A model generated the notes under the pieces. It was not told the DNA's origin. It saw nothing but the letters and a program-made list of their open reading frames with translations, and ran no database searches. A stretch of DNA of 64,000 nucleotides from Pseudobutyrivibrio sp. OR37 (lineage in GTDB: Bacteria > Bacillota > Clostridia > Lachnospirales > Lachnospiraceae), in assembly GCF_900113655.1 (NCBI RefSeq), contig NZ_FOQF01000006.1:80447-144446 (forward strand). The letters are read 5' to 3'. Of this stretch, positions 8,758 through 17,474 are shown in pieces. Within the stretch, counting starts at the first letter, position 1; each line of letters starts with the position of its first letter. The translations under genes and the position numbers were made by a program.

Positions 8758-9585
8758 ATGAAATTTGTAAATAGAAAGAGTGATTTATTGGTATTAAATA
8801 AAGATTATGTGGAGCAACAGCTCAAAGAACTAAGGCTTCTCCTTAAAGAATCTGATAAGAGAGTAGCAATTGGGAAGCGTCTTCCCAATATACATGTAAA
8901 GGTTTCCAAAAGTAATGGCTGTAACCAATATTATTACATTAATCCTGACACAAAAAAGCTTGTATACGTGAAAAAGGAGGATTTAATGAAGGTAGCCAGA
9001 ATTATCCAAAGAGATTACAACCTTGAAGTTAACAAAACCATTAGAAAGCAGATAGGTAAACTTGAGAAATTCATAGCTAATTACGATTTTGATGCTATTG
9101 ATAAGGTTTATGAAAAAATGCCAGCAGCTAGGCAGCAGCTTACAAATCCAATTGTTCTGAACGATGAGCAATATGTATTGAAATGGCGAGCAGAGCATCC
9201 TGCAATGCAGAATACATTTCCAGTGGAGGGAAAATATAAGACTAATCGCGGTGAATTAGTTAGATCGAAATCAGAAAAAATCATTGCAGATACTTTAGAT
9301 AGATATGGAATTCCCTATCAATACGAACCTTTTCTTGAATTAGGAAATAGCGCTGTTTATCCTGATTTTGCTGTATTGAATTTGAAAAAGCGAAAGACCT
9401 TGTACTGGGAGCATTTAGGAATTGTTTCTGAAAATGATTATGCTAAAAAGAACTTTAAAAAGCTTCAGATGTATGAGAAGAATGGTTATTATCTTGGGAC
9501 AAACCTGATTATTACAATGGAGTCTGATATGGTGATGCTTGATATAAAAAATGTAGAGGAGAAAATTAATGAATTATTATTATAA
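8758..9585 (+). CDS. PD-(D/E)XK-superfamily nuclease-like protein associated with array 1
   Basis: A 275-aa protein with two parts. Residues 1-160 are basic and probably helical (QQLKELRLLLKESDKR; an IGKRLPNIHVKVSKSNG stretch followed by tyrosines). Residues 165-255 match the nuclease-like domain found at the ends of many helicases: RSKSEKIIAD (Glu173), YPDF (Asp203), YWEHLG (Glu218-His219), then a tyrosine/lysine-rich helix. These are candidate metal-binding residues of a PD-(D/E)XK fold. The ATG directly follows the array and lacks a clear Shine-Dalgarno; a later start is possible but would shorten the N-terminal domain. No methylase or helicase partner is nearby. A fragment of a paralogue lies at 61069, also behind an array. 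Biological role unknown. Confidence 0.75.
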   Translation: MKFVNRKSDLLVLNKDYVEQQLKELRLLLKESDKRVAIGKRLPNIHVKVSKSNGCNQYYYINPDTKKLVYVKKEDLMKVARIIQRDYNLEVNKTIRKQIGKLEKFIANYDFDAIDKVYEKMPAARQQLTNPIVLNDEQYVLKWRAEHPAMQNTFPVEGKYKTNRGELVRSKSEKIIADTLDRYGIPYQYEPFLELGNSAVYPDFAVLNLKKRKTLYWEHLGIVSENDYAKKNFKKLQMYEKNGYYLGTNLIITMESDMVMLDIKNVEEKINELLL

Positions 9586-9683
9586 TTATATTTGTTTAAT
9601 ACAGAAATTCCATACTGAAAGAACCGGGAAAGAATTATTATGTTATGAATGTAAATATAATTCATTCTGTTTTAAACGATGAT

Positions 9684-9725
9684 TAAAAATCCACCGCGGT
9701 CCCAAAGCTATAGGGCCTGCAGTGG
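9684..9725 (-). terminator. Terminator of the LacI gene
   Basis: An imperfect GC-rich hairpin (9691-9725, arms beginning CCACCGCGG and ending CAGTGG) is followed on the minus strand by a short T run (9684-9690). It lies between the convergent nuclease and regulator genes. Confidence 0.65.
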
Positions 9726-9734
9726 ATAAAATAT

Positions 9735-10535
9735 TTAAACACATAGATTATGATTTTCAATTGGAACTCTGTTGGCGGCCTGTTCGTAGGCGGTGTAAAG
9801 GAGTTCCAATTTTTCTTTGGTGGTATCTGGTTCGAAGCAGATATTGTATTTCTTTGGTATAAATGGTAATAGGGCTTCGCTTGATACTAAAACATTTTTT
9901 AAATTTATCTTCTTGATATCATCAGGTGATGAAACAAATAAAACATCTTCAAAGAAATCTGAGATGAAGTCTTTCTTCTCAGCATTGTTTGTATCCAGTA
10001 GGACATATTGATACTTTTCCCCAGAAAACTGCTTATTAGCGGCTGCTTTTAGTCGCTCTAGATTAGTATTTATCTGGAAGAAAAGTGGGTCGTTGATGTA
10101 GCAGTCAAGGGCAAGTAGTGGTGCAAAGTTGCAATCGCCAATTGCAGAAAAAGTGCTTTTATCTAAATCGTAGCAGATAAGTGCATCTGCCTGCCCGTAG
10201 TTTTCAAAGCGTGAAGGTGGAATCAAAAACACATCATAGTTTTTATCCCCAAGGAACTTTGTAACAGTCTTCATTACCTGCATTTCATCTGCAGCCTTTA
10301 AAACAGAATCAGTATCAGAAATAGCAAAGCCAACCTGATTTTTTCTTTTTGAAGCCAGAGCCTTTGCAGCCTGATTAGGAGAGTAGTTTAGCAGATTGAT
10401 TACTTGCAAAACTCTCTTCCTTGTTTCATCAGATATTTTTAAATCAGTTCTTCCATTTACCACGTATGAAACTGTAGCTACCGAAACTCCCGCCTCTTTT
10501 GCAACATCCCTGATGGTAACTTTTTTGTTTGCCAT
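9735..10535 (-). CDS. LacI-family transcriptional repressor with a shortened effector domain
   Basis: The N-terminal LacI helix-turn-helix (VTIRDVAKEAGVSVATVSYVVNG, hinge NQAAKALASKRK) is well preserved. The whole protein is only 266 aa, against about 330 for the family, and the sugar-binding region after residue 65 is condensed. It is divergent from the maltodextrin operon and has good RBS GGAGG. Three copies of TTTAAACGGTTAA flank the two promoters, so it most likely represses both the operon and itself, with a maltodextrin-derived signal as inducer (inferred). Confidence 0.88.
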   Translation of the reverse strand: MANKKVTIRDVAKEAGVSVATVSYVVNGRTDLKISDETRKRVLQVINLLNYSPNQAAKALASKRKNQVGFAISDTDSVLKAADEMQVMKTVTKFLGDKNYDVFLIPPSRFENYGQADALICYDLDKSTFSAIGDCNFAPLLALDCYINDPLFFQINTNLERLKAAANKQFSGEKYQYVLLDTNNAEKKDFISDFFEDVLFVSSPDDIKKINLKNVLVSSEALLPFIPKKYNICFEPDTTKEKLELLYTAYEQAANRVPIENHNLCV

Positions 10536-10547
10536 TTCTTGCCTCCA

Positions 10548-10560
10548 TTTAACCGTTTAA
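10548..10560 (-). promoter_or_regulatory. LacI operator copy 1, in the repressor's own 5' region
   Basis: TTTAACCGTTTAA, the reverse complement of the operators at 10652 and 10706 in its core (TTAAACGGTTAAA on the minus strand). It lies just upstream of the RBS of the lacI-type gene, in a position fit for autorepression. Confidence 0.75.
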
Positions 10561-10575
10561 TCGATTGATAAATCA

Positions 10576-10604
10576 ATTATGGGAATCTTTTCTCCAATTG
10601 TCAA
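10576..10604 (-). promoter_or_regulatory. Promoter of the LacI-type gene
   Basis: Minus-strand -35 TTGACA (10604-10599), 17-bp spacer, -10 CATAAT (10581-10576). The operator at 10548-10560 lies just downstream of it. Confidence 0.65.
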
Positions 10605-10614
10605 TAACAACCTA

Positions 10615-10643
10615 TTGACAGTGTAGAAAAAAGAGTGTAGTAT
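10615..10643 (+). promoter_or_regulatory. Promoter of the maltodextrin operon
   Basis: Perfect -35 TTGACA (10615-10620), 17-bp spacer, -10 TAGTAT (10638-10643). Two LacI operators follow within the next 75 bp, consistent with roadblock-type repression. Confidence 0.75.
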
Positions 10644-10651
10644 CTAATTAA

Positions 10652-10718
10652 TTTAAACGGTTAAGCAGGCATTAAAACGGGCTTGCTTATATTTTTACAA
10701 ATTAATTTAAACGGTTAA
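10652..10718 (+). promoter_or_regulatory. Two direct LacI operators upstream of the maltodextrin operon
   Basis: Identical TTTAAACGGTTAA at 10652-10664 and 10706-10718, each preceded by TTAA. The 54-bp spacing is about five helical turns and would allow looping or cooperative binding. Confidence 0.8.
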
Positions 10719-10737
10719 ATAACAGGAGGGTATTATT

Positions 10738-11535
10738 ATGAAAAAAAGAATTGTGACAATGCTATTAGTAGGATGTATTGGAGTTAACGCAGTGGCTATG
10801 ACAGGCTGTGGAAATAGTGAAAGCTCTGCTGCTGAGGCACAGGTGGAAGCAACAGCTGATGAGACTTCAAATCAGCACACTGTAACCTACTATGATTCAG
10901 ATGGAACTACAGTCCTTGATACAAAGGTAGTAGATCACAAGGCTAATGCCGAGGATTTCACACCTGAGAAGGAGGGCTATACATTCGTAGGCTGGTTCGC
11001 AACTCCAAAGCTTACAAGAGAATTTGATTTTAGCAGAGCTATCACAGAGGATACACCACTTTACGCAGGCTTTGTAAGCTATGTTGAGGATACACGAAGC
11101 TTCGCCATCGTTGGCTCTGGCGAAAGTGAGCTTTTAAAGGAATCTAACTGGGGTGAGGTTATATCTGATGACCACAGGCTTACAAAGGAGGACAACTCTG
11201 AGGCAAACCAGTACACAATCACAGTTGAACTTCAGGAGGGTGATCAGTTCCAGTTTGCAGTAGATGAAACATGGGCAGATCAAAGAGGCTATGGCTATCT
11301 AGAGTCTGGCATGCTTGATGGCAAAACATACTTTAAAAATGCAGGCGGTCTGGGAGATACACCAGCAGAAAAATCTAACATAGAGGTTGCAGTAGCTGGT
11401 ACATACACATTTACTCTTACAACTTTTCCAGGTGAGGATGTTTATGATGAAGCAGACCAGTACTACACAGAAGAAACAAAAGAAAATTTCAATTCTAATC
11501 CATACGACAAGATTACATGGACATACACCGAGTAA
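10738..11535 (+). CDS. Lipoprotein with InlB B-repeat-like module, maltodextrin operon
   Basis: 265 aa with a lipoprotein signal peptide (lipobox MTGC). Residues 45-110 resemble a Listeria-Bacteroides (InlB B) repeat: TVTYYDSDG, then EGYTFVGWFATPK and a following LYAGF. The C-terminal 150 residues are beta-rich, with many aromatic positions (FAIVGSGE, TYTFTLTTF), as in surface carbohydrate-binding modules. As first gene of an operon for starch-oligosaccharide use, it probably captures malto-oligosaccharides at the cell surface. That role is inferred from context. Confidence 0.75.
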   Translation: MKKRIVTMLLVGCIGVNAVAMTGCGNSESSAAEAQVEATADETSNQHTVTYYDSDGTTVLDTKVVDHKANAEDFTPEKEGYTFVGWFATPKLTREFDFSRAITEDTPLYAGFVSYVEDTRSFAIVGSGESELLKESNWGEVISDDHRLTKEDNSEANQYTITVELQEGDQFQFAVDETWADQRGYGYLESGMLDGKTYFKNAGGLGDTPAEKSNIEVAVAGTYTFTLTTFPGEDVYDEADQYYTEETKENFNSNPYDKITWTYTE

Positions 11536-11544
11536 AGGAGATAT

Positions 11545-13179
11545 ATGAATAAACACGCATTACTACACATTCCCGAATCCAGATACTGCTTCCCATTATC
11601 AAAGGAAGAGGTTGTTATCAGACTTAGAACTGCAAAGGAAGATGCAGATGCAGGACTTAAGGTAAGGCTTATTTATGGTGTTAAATACGATTACCAGAAA
11701 GAGCGTTTTACAGTAGAGGTTCCTCGCAAATATGATGACGAGCTGTTTGCATATTACGAGATTCAGTTAAAGATAAGGGACACACGATTTGTATACATAT
11801 TCGAGCTTGAGGAAAATGGAAAAAAGCAGTACTTCAGCGAGGATGGCTTAACAGACAGCTACAATTATGAAGAAAGCTATTACAATTTCTTCCAGCTACC
11901 TTACATCAATGAAAATGATGTCATGCCATTAGTTGATTGGATGCCAGGCACTGTGTTCTATCAGATTTTTATAGACAGATTTTGCATTGGGGACGAGAAC
12001 AAGGATATGTCCTACATCGATATGAAGTGGGGCAGCAAGCCTACTCCAAAAAGCCATGCAGGCGGGGATCTGCGAGGAATTATTAAGCGCTTGGATTACC
12101 TGAAGGATTTAGGAATTTCGGCACTTTACCTCAATCCTATTTTCCTATCAGATTCCAACCATAAATACGATATTATCGACTACAAAAAGATTGACCCACA
12201 GTTTGGAAATAATGAAGATTTTGTGGAGCTGGTAAAAAAGGCACACAGCCTGGGTATCAGGGTGGTGCTTGACGCAGTATTCAATCATTGTAGCTATAAG
12301 ATGGAGCAATTCCAGGATGTAATTAAAAATGGAAAAGCTTCTGAGTATTTCGACTGGTTCATAATCGACGGAGATAAGGTTGATATCAAAAAACGAAATT
12401 ATGAATGCTTTGGTTACTGCGATTACATGCCAAAATTAAATACAGCAAATCCAGAGGTTCAAAGCTTCCTTTTAGATATTGCCACCTACTGGATTGATGT
12501 GGCAGATATTGATGGCTGGCGATTAGATGTTGCCGATGAGGTATCTCACGATTTCTGGAGAATGTTTAGAAGAGCAGTGAAGGCAAAAAAAAGTGATGCG
12601 GTAATCATTGGAGAAAACTGGCATGATGCATATCCTTCACTTCAGGGTGACCAGCAGGATAGCATTATGAATTACGCATTTACGAAGATTTGCTTGGATT
12701 ATTTCGCTAATGAAAGCTGTGATGCCAGAAAGACTGCACAACACCTAAACGGCATCTTGATGCGAAATATGAAGCAGGTAAATTACATGATGCTAAATCT
12801 ACTTGATTCACACGACACAGATCGCTTCTTTACAATGTGCAAAAAGGATAAGAAAAAGCTTGAGGCGGCATTGGCCCTTACCATGTTTATGCCAGGAACA
12901 CCATGTATTTACTATGGTACCGAGCATGCAATGGAGGGCGGATACGATCCTGATTGCAGACGCTGCTTTGATTGGGATGAAAGTAAATGGGATATGAAAT
13001 TTTTCAATAAGGTGAAGGAGCTTATCGCCCTAAAGAAAAATCTGGTTTTACAGTATGGCGACGTATCTATTACTGAAGAAAATGGCTCATTAATTGTGAA
13101 AAGACGCTATAATGGAAATGTTGCAAAACTAAAAATCGAAAGTCCTACCGTATATACGATATCTTTTGAAAATAACTAG
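11545..13179 (+). CDS. GH13 alpha-amylase / neopullulanase-type enzyme
   Basis: A 544-aa retaining alpha-glucanase. The GH13 conserved regions are in order: DAVFNH (region I), GWRLDVADE with nucleophile Asp328 (II), IIGENWHD with acid/base Glu357 (III) and LLDSHDTDRF with Asp424 (IV). An N-terminal domain of about 120 residues precedes the barrel (WMPGTVFYQIFIDRF), as in neopullulanases and cyclomaltodextrinases. There is no signal peptide, so it degrades imported maltodextrins in the cytoplasm. It sits 9 nt after the lipoprotein gene and 15 nt before the binding-protein gene. Confidence 0.92.
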   Translation: MNKHALLHIPESRYCFPLSKEEVVIRLRTAKEDADAGLKVRLIYGVKYDYQKERFTVEVPRKYDDELFAYYEIQLKIRDTRFVYIFELEENGKKQYFSEDGLTDSYNYEESYYNFFQLPYINENDVMPLVDWMPGTVFYQIFIDRFCIGDENKDMSYIDMKWGSKPTPKSHAGGDLRGIIKRLDYLKDLGISALYLNPIFLSDSNHKYDIIDYKKIDPQFGNNEDFVELVKKAHSLGIRVVLDAVFNHCSYKMEQFQDVIKNGKASEYFDWFIIDGDKVDIKKRNYECFGYCDYMPKLNTANPEVQSFLLDIATYWIDVADIDGWRLDVADEVSHDFWRMFRRAVKAKKSDAVIIGENWHDAYPSLQGDQQDSIMNYAFTKICLDYFANESCDARKTAQHLNGILMRNMKQVNYMMLNLLDSHDTDRFFTMCKKDKKKLEAALALTMFMPGTPCIYYGTEHAMEGGYDPDCRRCFDWDESKWDMKFFNKVKELIALKKNLVLQYGDVSITEENGSLIVKRRYNGNVAKLKIESPTVYTISFENN

Positions 13180-13194
13180 GGGGGTATATCTATT

Positions 13195-14649
13195 ATGAAA
13201 AGAAAAATTGCCTTGGCATTAATTGGGATGATGGCGCTCACTACCCTTGCAGGCTGTAAGAGTGAATCCAAGGAAGCCGCTAAGGAAGCTGCTTCTCCTA
13301 CTAATACCATTTTCACCGGAGAATTAGAGGAGAACGTAACCATCCAGGTTTTGGAAAATGACACAGCTATCTCTAAGGGATATTTTGATGAGCTTATAAA
13401 GGCTTTTAACAAGGAATATGAAAAGTACGGCATCACAGCGGTAGATGCCAACATGGATCAGTATTTGGATTTGGCAAACGATGGCCCTTACGGCTACGGC
13501 CCAGATGTTTTGTATCAGGCTAATGATGTAATTATGCAGTACGCTGAGGGCAAGCACATCTATCCACTTCCAGTGGAGCAGTTGGATTGCTACAGCCAGA
13601 TACCAGAGGCTGCCTGGAAGGCATATCAGGTGGATGTTGAGGGTAACACCTACACCTGCGGTGTTCCTGTAAATGTTCAGGCACCAATGCTTTACTACAG
13701 AACCGATTTACTTCCAGAGGATTGGAAGAGCAATTGGGATGATAACAAAAATGATGTTCCGGACATGGTAGAAAACTGGAACGACATGTATGCCTATTCA
13801 AAGGAAATCCATGAGGCCAATCCAGATAAATATGGCTATATGAAATCCTTATATGATGTGTATTTCTCCAGCGGATTCTTATTCTCTTATGGCGGGTACA
13901 TCTTTGGAAATAACAACACAGACACTAATGATATAGGTTTTGCAGCAGGTGATGCCAACAAGGGTGCATGGGTATTAAGCCAGCTTGCCAGCAACATGAA
14001 CGAGGATTGCATCGACGATACTATCACCACAAACGCATACAGCAAGCTTGCAGATGGCACATATTTTGCCACACTTTCCACACCAGACACCTACACTACA
14101 TTTTATGATAGTTTGGTAGAAGAATACGAAAACACTGATATGACTGAGGACGAAGCAAAGGAAAAGGCCACAGAAAATCTTGTAATGACATCTCTTCCTA
14201 AACTTCCAGAAAGCGGAGATTTATCAGAGGAGAACCCATCCTTAATCGATACAAAGACAATGGGTGGAGTAAATGGATATGCCATCAGCTCTTATACCAA
14301 GTGCCCAAACGCTTGTCTTGCCTTTGTTGATTTTGCAACAAACTACGAAATGATAAAGCTTAGAAATGAGAAGCTTGGAATTGCTCCAGCAAGAGAAGAC
14401 GTTGCTGAAGAATTAGGTGGATTATCTAAACAGATGTATGAAAACCTTGAAAAGGGCAATGTTGTATTAATGCCATCTATCAAGGAGGTGGGCCAGATTT
14501 GGACACCAGGCCAGACCTTCTTTACTGATTTGGCAAAGGATAGCTTCAGACCAGAATCAGAAAAGAAATTCAAGGATTTAGATGCATTAAAAGCAGGACT
14601 TGAGGATATGTGCAATCAGATAAGTGATGCAATACATACCTTGGAATAA
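13195..14649 (+). CDS. Extracellular solute-binding lipoprotein, MalE-like
   Basis: A 484-aa ABC solute-binding protein with a lipoprotein signal (LAGCK). Mature features fit the family 1 sugar-binding class: VLYQANDVIMQYAEGKHIYPL early, and IDTKTMGGVNGYAISSYTKCPNACLAF near the end. It is longer than E. coli MalE, as is common in Gram-positive bacteria. A strong G-rich RBS precedes the ATG. It should deliver maltodextrins to the permeases encoded next. Confidence 0.9.
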   Translation: MKRKIALALIGMMALTTLAGCKSESKEAAKEAASPTNTIFTGELEENVTIQVLENDTAISKGYFDELIKAFNKEYEKYGITAVDANMDQYLDLANDGPYGYGPDVLYQANDVIMQYAEGKHIYPLPVEQLDCYSQIPEAAWKAYQVDVEGNTYTCGVPVNVQAPMLYYRTDLLPEDWKSNWDDNKNDVPDMVENWNDMYAYSKEIHEANPDKYGYMKSLYDVYFSSGFLFSYGGYIFGNNNTDTNDIGFAAGDANKGAWVLSQLASNMNEDCIDDTITTNAYSKLADGTYFATLSTPDTYTTFYDSLVEEYENTDMTEDEAKEKATENLVMTSLPKLPESGDLSEENPSLIDTKTMGGVNGYAISSYTKCPNACLAFVDFATNYEMIKLRNEKLGIAPAREDVAEELGGLSKQMYENLEKGNVVLMPSIKEVGQIWTPGQTFFTDLAKDSFRPESEKKFKDLDALKAGLEDMCNQISDAIHTLE

Positions 14650-14660
14650 GAGGAAAGACG

Positions 14661-15956
14661 ATGAGAAAGTTTTTGAATAGCTCATGGCGCGCTAAGCTTT
14701 CTGCCCTAATTATGGGAAGCGGACAGCTGATGTATGGCTGTGTGGCTAAAGGAATTATTTATATTTTAATAGAAATAGGTTTTATTGCATACATGGTGAT
14801 AAGAGGCTTCTCTGATATAGCAGGCTTCTTCACCTTGGGAACCACAAAGGCAGATGCCTGGCTTGGAACTGTGGGAGACAATTCCGTAGTAATGCTTTTG
14901 ATGGGAATACTTGCATGGATTGTGGTTGCAGCATTTATCTACCTGTATGTATTAAATATCAAAAGTGCTTGCGATATAGAAGAGCGTGTAAGCACGGGGA
15001 GAGAGCCAAAGAGCTTTATAGACGAATTAAAGGAATTATTAGATAGAAAGTTTTATATCACTGTGTTGGTGCTACCAGTAGTGGGAGTGTGTATCTTCAA
15101 TATCTTACCAATTATATTTATGATACTAATTTCTTTTACTAACTACGGCGGAAGCATTGTGCCACCAGAGCTTGTAGATTGGGTAGGCATTGATAACTTT
15201 AAAAAGATTCTTACCCTTTCAAAGTTTGCTCCAACCTTTGCAAGGATTTTAGGCTGGAACATCCTTTGGGCAGTAGTTTCAACAGCTCTTAATTATTTTG
15301 CAGGACTAGGCCTGGCACTTTTATTAAACAAGGACTGCGTAAAGGGCAAAGCCTTCTTTAGAGCCTTTCCAGTGCTGGCCTACGCCATCCCAGGATTTAT
15401 TACACTACTTGCCTTTAAGTTTATGTTTTCCTACGGTGGGCCAATCAATCAGATGATAAAGGCAACTGGCGCAGCCCCAATCGGCTTCCTTGACTTGGAT
15501 GCCAAATGGATGGCCAGATTAATAGGAATACTTGTAAATTGCTGGATTAGCGTACCATCAATTATGCTGCTTGCCACAGGACATCTTTCAAATCGAGATA
15601 TGTCTTTATACGAGGCAGCCAGAATCGATGGAGCAACACCATTTCAGCAGTTTAGAAAGCTTACAATGCCATTTATGCTTTTTGCAACAACCCCTGTTTT
15701 GCTAGGCCAGTTTATTGGTAACTTCAACAACTTCGGTATCTTTTACTTCCTCAGAGGTGGATTATACATGGATGGATATTTCCTAGCTAGCGATACTGAT
15801 TTGCTTATCAATTGGCTCTATAATCTGTCCATAGATAACAATTACTACTGCATTGGCGCGGCTATTTCGCTGATTATATTTATCATTACATCAGCCATCT
15901 CGCTTGCAGTATATGTTAAATCACCATCCTACAGAGAGGAGGATACCTTCCAATGA
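14661..15956 (+). CDS. Maltodextrin ABC permease, MalF-like
   Basis: A 431-aa membrane protein. An N-terminal pair of extra spans (residues 20-105) precedes the six-span core. The EAA loop reads YEAARIDGATPFQQFRKLTMP, the coupling site for the ATPase. No ATPase gene is in the operon, so a shared MsmX-type ATPase elsewhere is expected, as is usual in Firmicutes. It overlaps the next gene by 4 nt. Confidence 0.9.
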   Translation: MRKFLNSSWRAKLSALIMGSGQLMYGCVAKGIIYILIEIGFIAYMVIRGFSDIAGFFTLGTTKADAWLGTVGDNSVVMLLMGILAWIVVAAFIYLYVLNIKSACDIEERVSTGREPKSFIDELKELLDRKFYITVLVLPVVGVCIFNILPIIFMILISFTNYGGSIVPPELVDWVGIDNFKKILTLSKFAPTFARILGWNILWAVVSTALNYFAGLGLALLLNKDCVKGKAFFRAFPVLAYAIPGFITLLAFKFMFSYGGPINQMIKATGAAPIGFLDLDAKWMARLIGILVNCWISVPSIMLLATGHLSNRDMSLYEAARIDGATPFQQFRKLTMPFMLFATTPVLLGQFIGNFNNFGIFYFLRGGLYMDGYFLASDTDLLINWLYNLSIDNNYYCIGAAISLIIFIITSAISLAVYVKSPSYREEDTFQ

Positions 15957-16792
15957 TGAAAAAGCAAAGCGTTGGAAAAATCATTGATGCTACCTGGACC
16001 TATGCATTACTTTTAATTGTAGCCTTTATATTTTTCTTCCCTTGCCTTTGGATTGTACTTGCATCATTCTCAAAGTCAGGAAGCATATATTCATTTGATG
16101 GGTTCTTCCCAAAAAGCTACAGCGTAGCCACTTTTAAGAAATTATTTACAGATACCACAATGTACAACTATCCAAGATGGTTTTTGAACACATTGTTTGT
16201 TGCAGTCGGTAGCTGTTTACTTGGCACCTTTCTCACAATTCTTACTGCCTATACAATGTCCAGATTTGAGTTTAGGGCCAGAAAAACAATGATGAAAACT
16301 ACCATGATTCTTGGCATGTTTCCATCCTTCATGGGAATGACTGCTGTATACATTCTGATGACCCAATTTGGTCTTATCAATCAGCTATGGGGATTGATTT
16401 TGATATATGCAGCAGGGGCGCCTATGGGCTACCTTACACAAAAGGGCTTCTTCGACACCATACCAAAGGCTATCGATGAAGCAGCCAAAATAGACGGTGC
16501 CAATTCTGCACAGATATTTTGGAAAATCAATCTACCACTTTCAAAGCCAATTATCGTATATACGGCATTAACTTCTTTTACATGGCCATGGTCAGATTTT
16601 ATTTTGCCAAAGCTATTATTAAAGGAAAAGGATTTGTATACAGTGGCTGTTGGACTGATGTGTCTAGATGAAACAGAATTCGCCAGATTCGCCGCAGGAA
16701 GCGTATTTATCGCAGTGCCTATCGTAATTCTATATTTCGCCCTAGTTAAAAACATGGTAGACGGAATCGCAGAAGGCGCCGTGAAGGGATAA
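15953..16792 (+). CDS. Maltodextrin ABC permease, MalG-like
   Basis: A 279-aa partner permease with six predicted spans and the EAA motif IDEAAKIDGANSAQIFWKINLP. The ATG overlaps the stop of the MalF-like gene (ATGA). It is the last gene of the operon and a strong terminator follows. Confidence 0.9.
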   Translation: MMKKQSVGKIIDATWTYALLLIVAFIFFFPCLWIVLASFSKSGSIYSFDGFFPKSYSVATFKKLFTDTTMYNYPRWFLNTLFVAVGSCLLGTFLTILTAYTMSRFEFRARKTMMKTTMILGMFPSFMGMTAVYILMTQFGLINQLWGLILIYAAGAPMGYLTQKGFFDTIPKAIDEAAKIDGANSAQIFWKINLPLSKPIIVYTALTSFTWPWSDFILPKLLLKEKDLYTVAVGLMCLDETEFARFAAGSVFIAVPIVILYFALVKNMVDGIAEGAVKG

Positions 16793-16797
16793 AAAAA

Positions 16798-16829
16798 ACT
16801 AGCTGTTAATTTAACAGCTAGCTTTTTTT
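16798..16829. terminator. Bidirectional terminator
   Basis: 11-bp perfect stem CTAGCTGTTAA / TTAACAGCTAG with a 1-nt centre, A-rich on the left and T-rich on the right. It serves the maltodextrin operon and the convergent DUF2798 gene. Confidence 0.85.
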
Positions 16830-17297
16830 TTATTTTGTATTCTTCTTCTCACGGAAGATTGTACGGAAGATAAGTCTTACGAATGGTCCGCAGTAGAAAA
16901 GCTGATATAAAAGAGCCATTGGGAAGTTCATAGCCCATGTCTGTACCCATGTACCGAATGTTTTTGTGTCCTTGAAAAGGATAGTAGCAACAAGGCTCAT
17001 GCTAGGGCACATGATGCAGCAGATGCAGATTGAAATTGCATAAGTGATGAACTGTGGGCGATCCTTAGTAGGGTCCATTACTGAAAATGCAAGCCCTCTG
17101 GCAATCTTACCAACGATAAAGAATTCTAATACGAATGCGATAGGTACCATGATTGGAAGCTCATGTAAAGCTGCTAAGAAAGTGGCACCGCTAACACCAC
17201 CCATGTTAAGTGCTACGTTGTAAACTACCATTCCGTAAACCATGATAGTTGCCATAATAATTGTAAAAACTACGTCCTGAAATTTGTTTTTAGGCAT
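16830..17297 (-). CDS. DUF2798-like membrane protein
   Basis: 155 aa with four predicted membrane helices and a basic C-terminus. The opening KNKFQDVVFTIIMATIMVYGM and the regular hydrophobic layout resemble the uncharacterised DUF2798 family. RBS GGAGG lies upstream. It stands alone between the amylase operon terminator and the two-component genes. Function unknown; the family assignment is from memory of its pattern. Confidence 0.65.
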   Translation of the reverse strand: MPKNKFQDVVFTIIMATIMVYGMVVYNVALNMGGVSGATFLAALHELPIMVPIAFVLEFFIVGKIARGLAFSVMDPTKDRPQFITYAISICICCIMCPSMSLVATILFKDTKTFGTWVQTWAMNFPMALLYQLFYCGPFVRLIFRTIFREKKNTK

Positions 17298-17474
17298 AAA
17301 AAATCCTCCTTCTGATAATAAATAACTACATAAGAATAAATGTGTTGTTCGTTATCATCCGGAGGATGTGTCGTTTCCAATAAAACCATAATTTCTTAAA
17401 TTGCTTCGCAATTGTATCATAATATTTACTAAAATGTAAGTGCAAAAATTGTGAAAATTGTAGGCAATATAATT

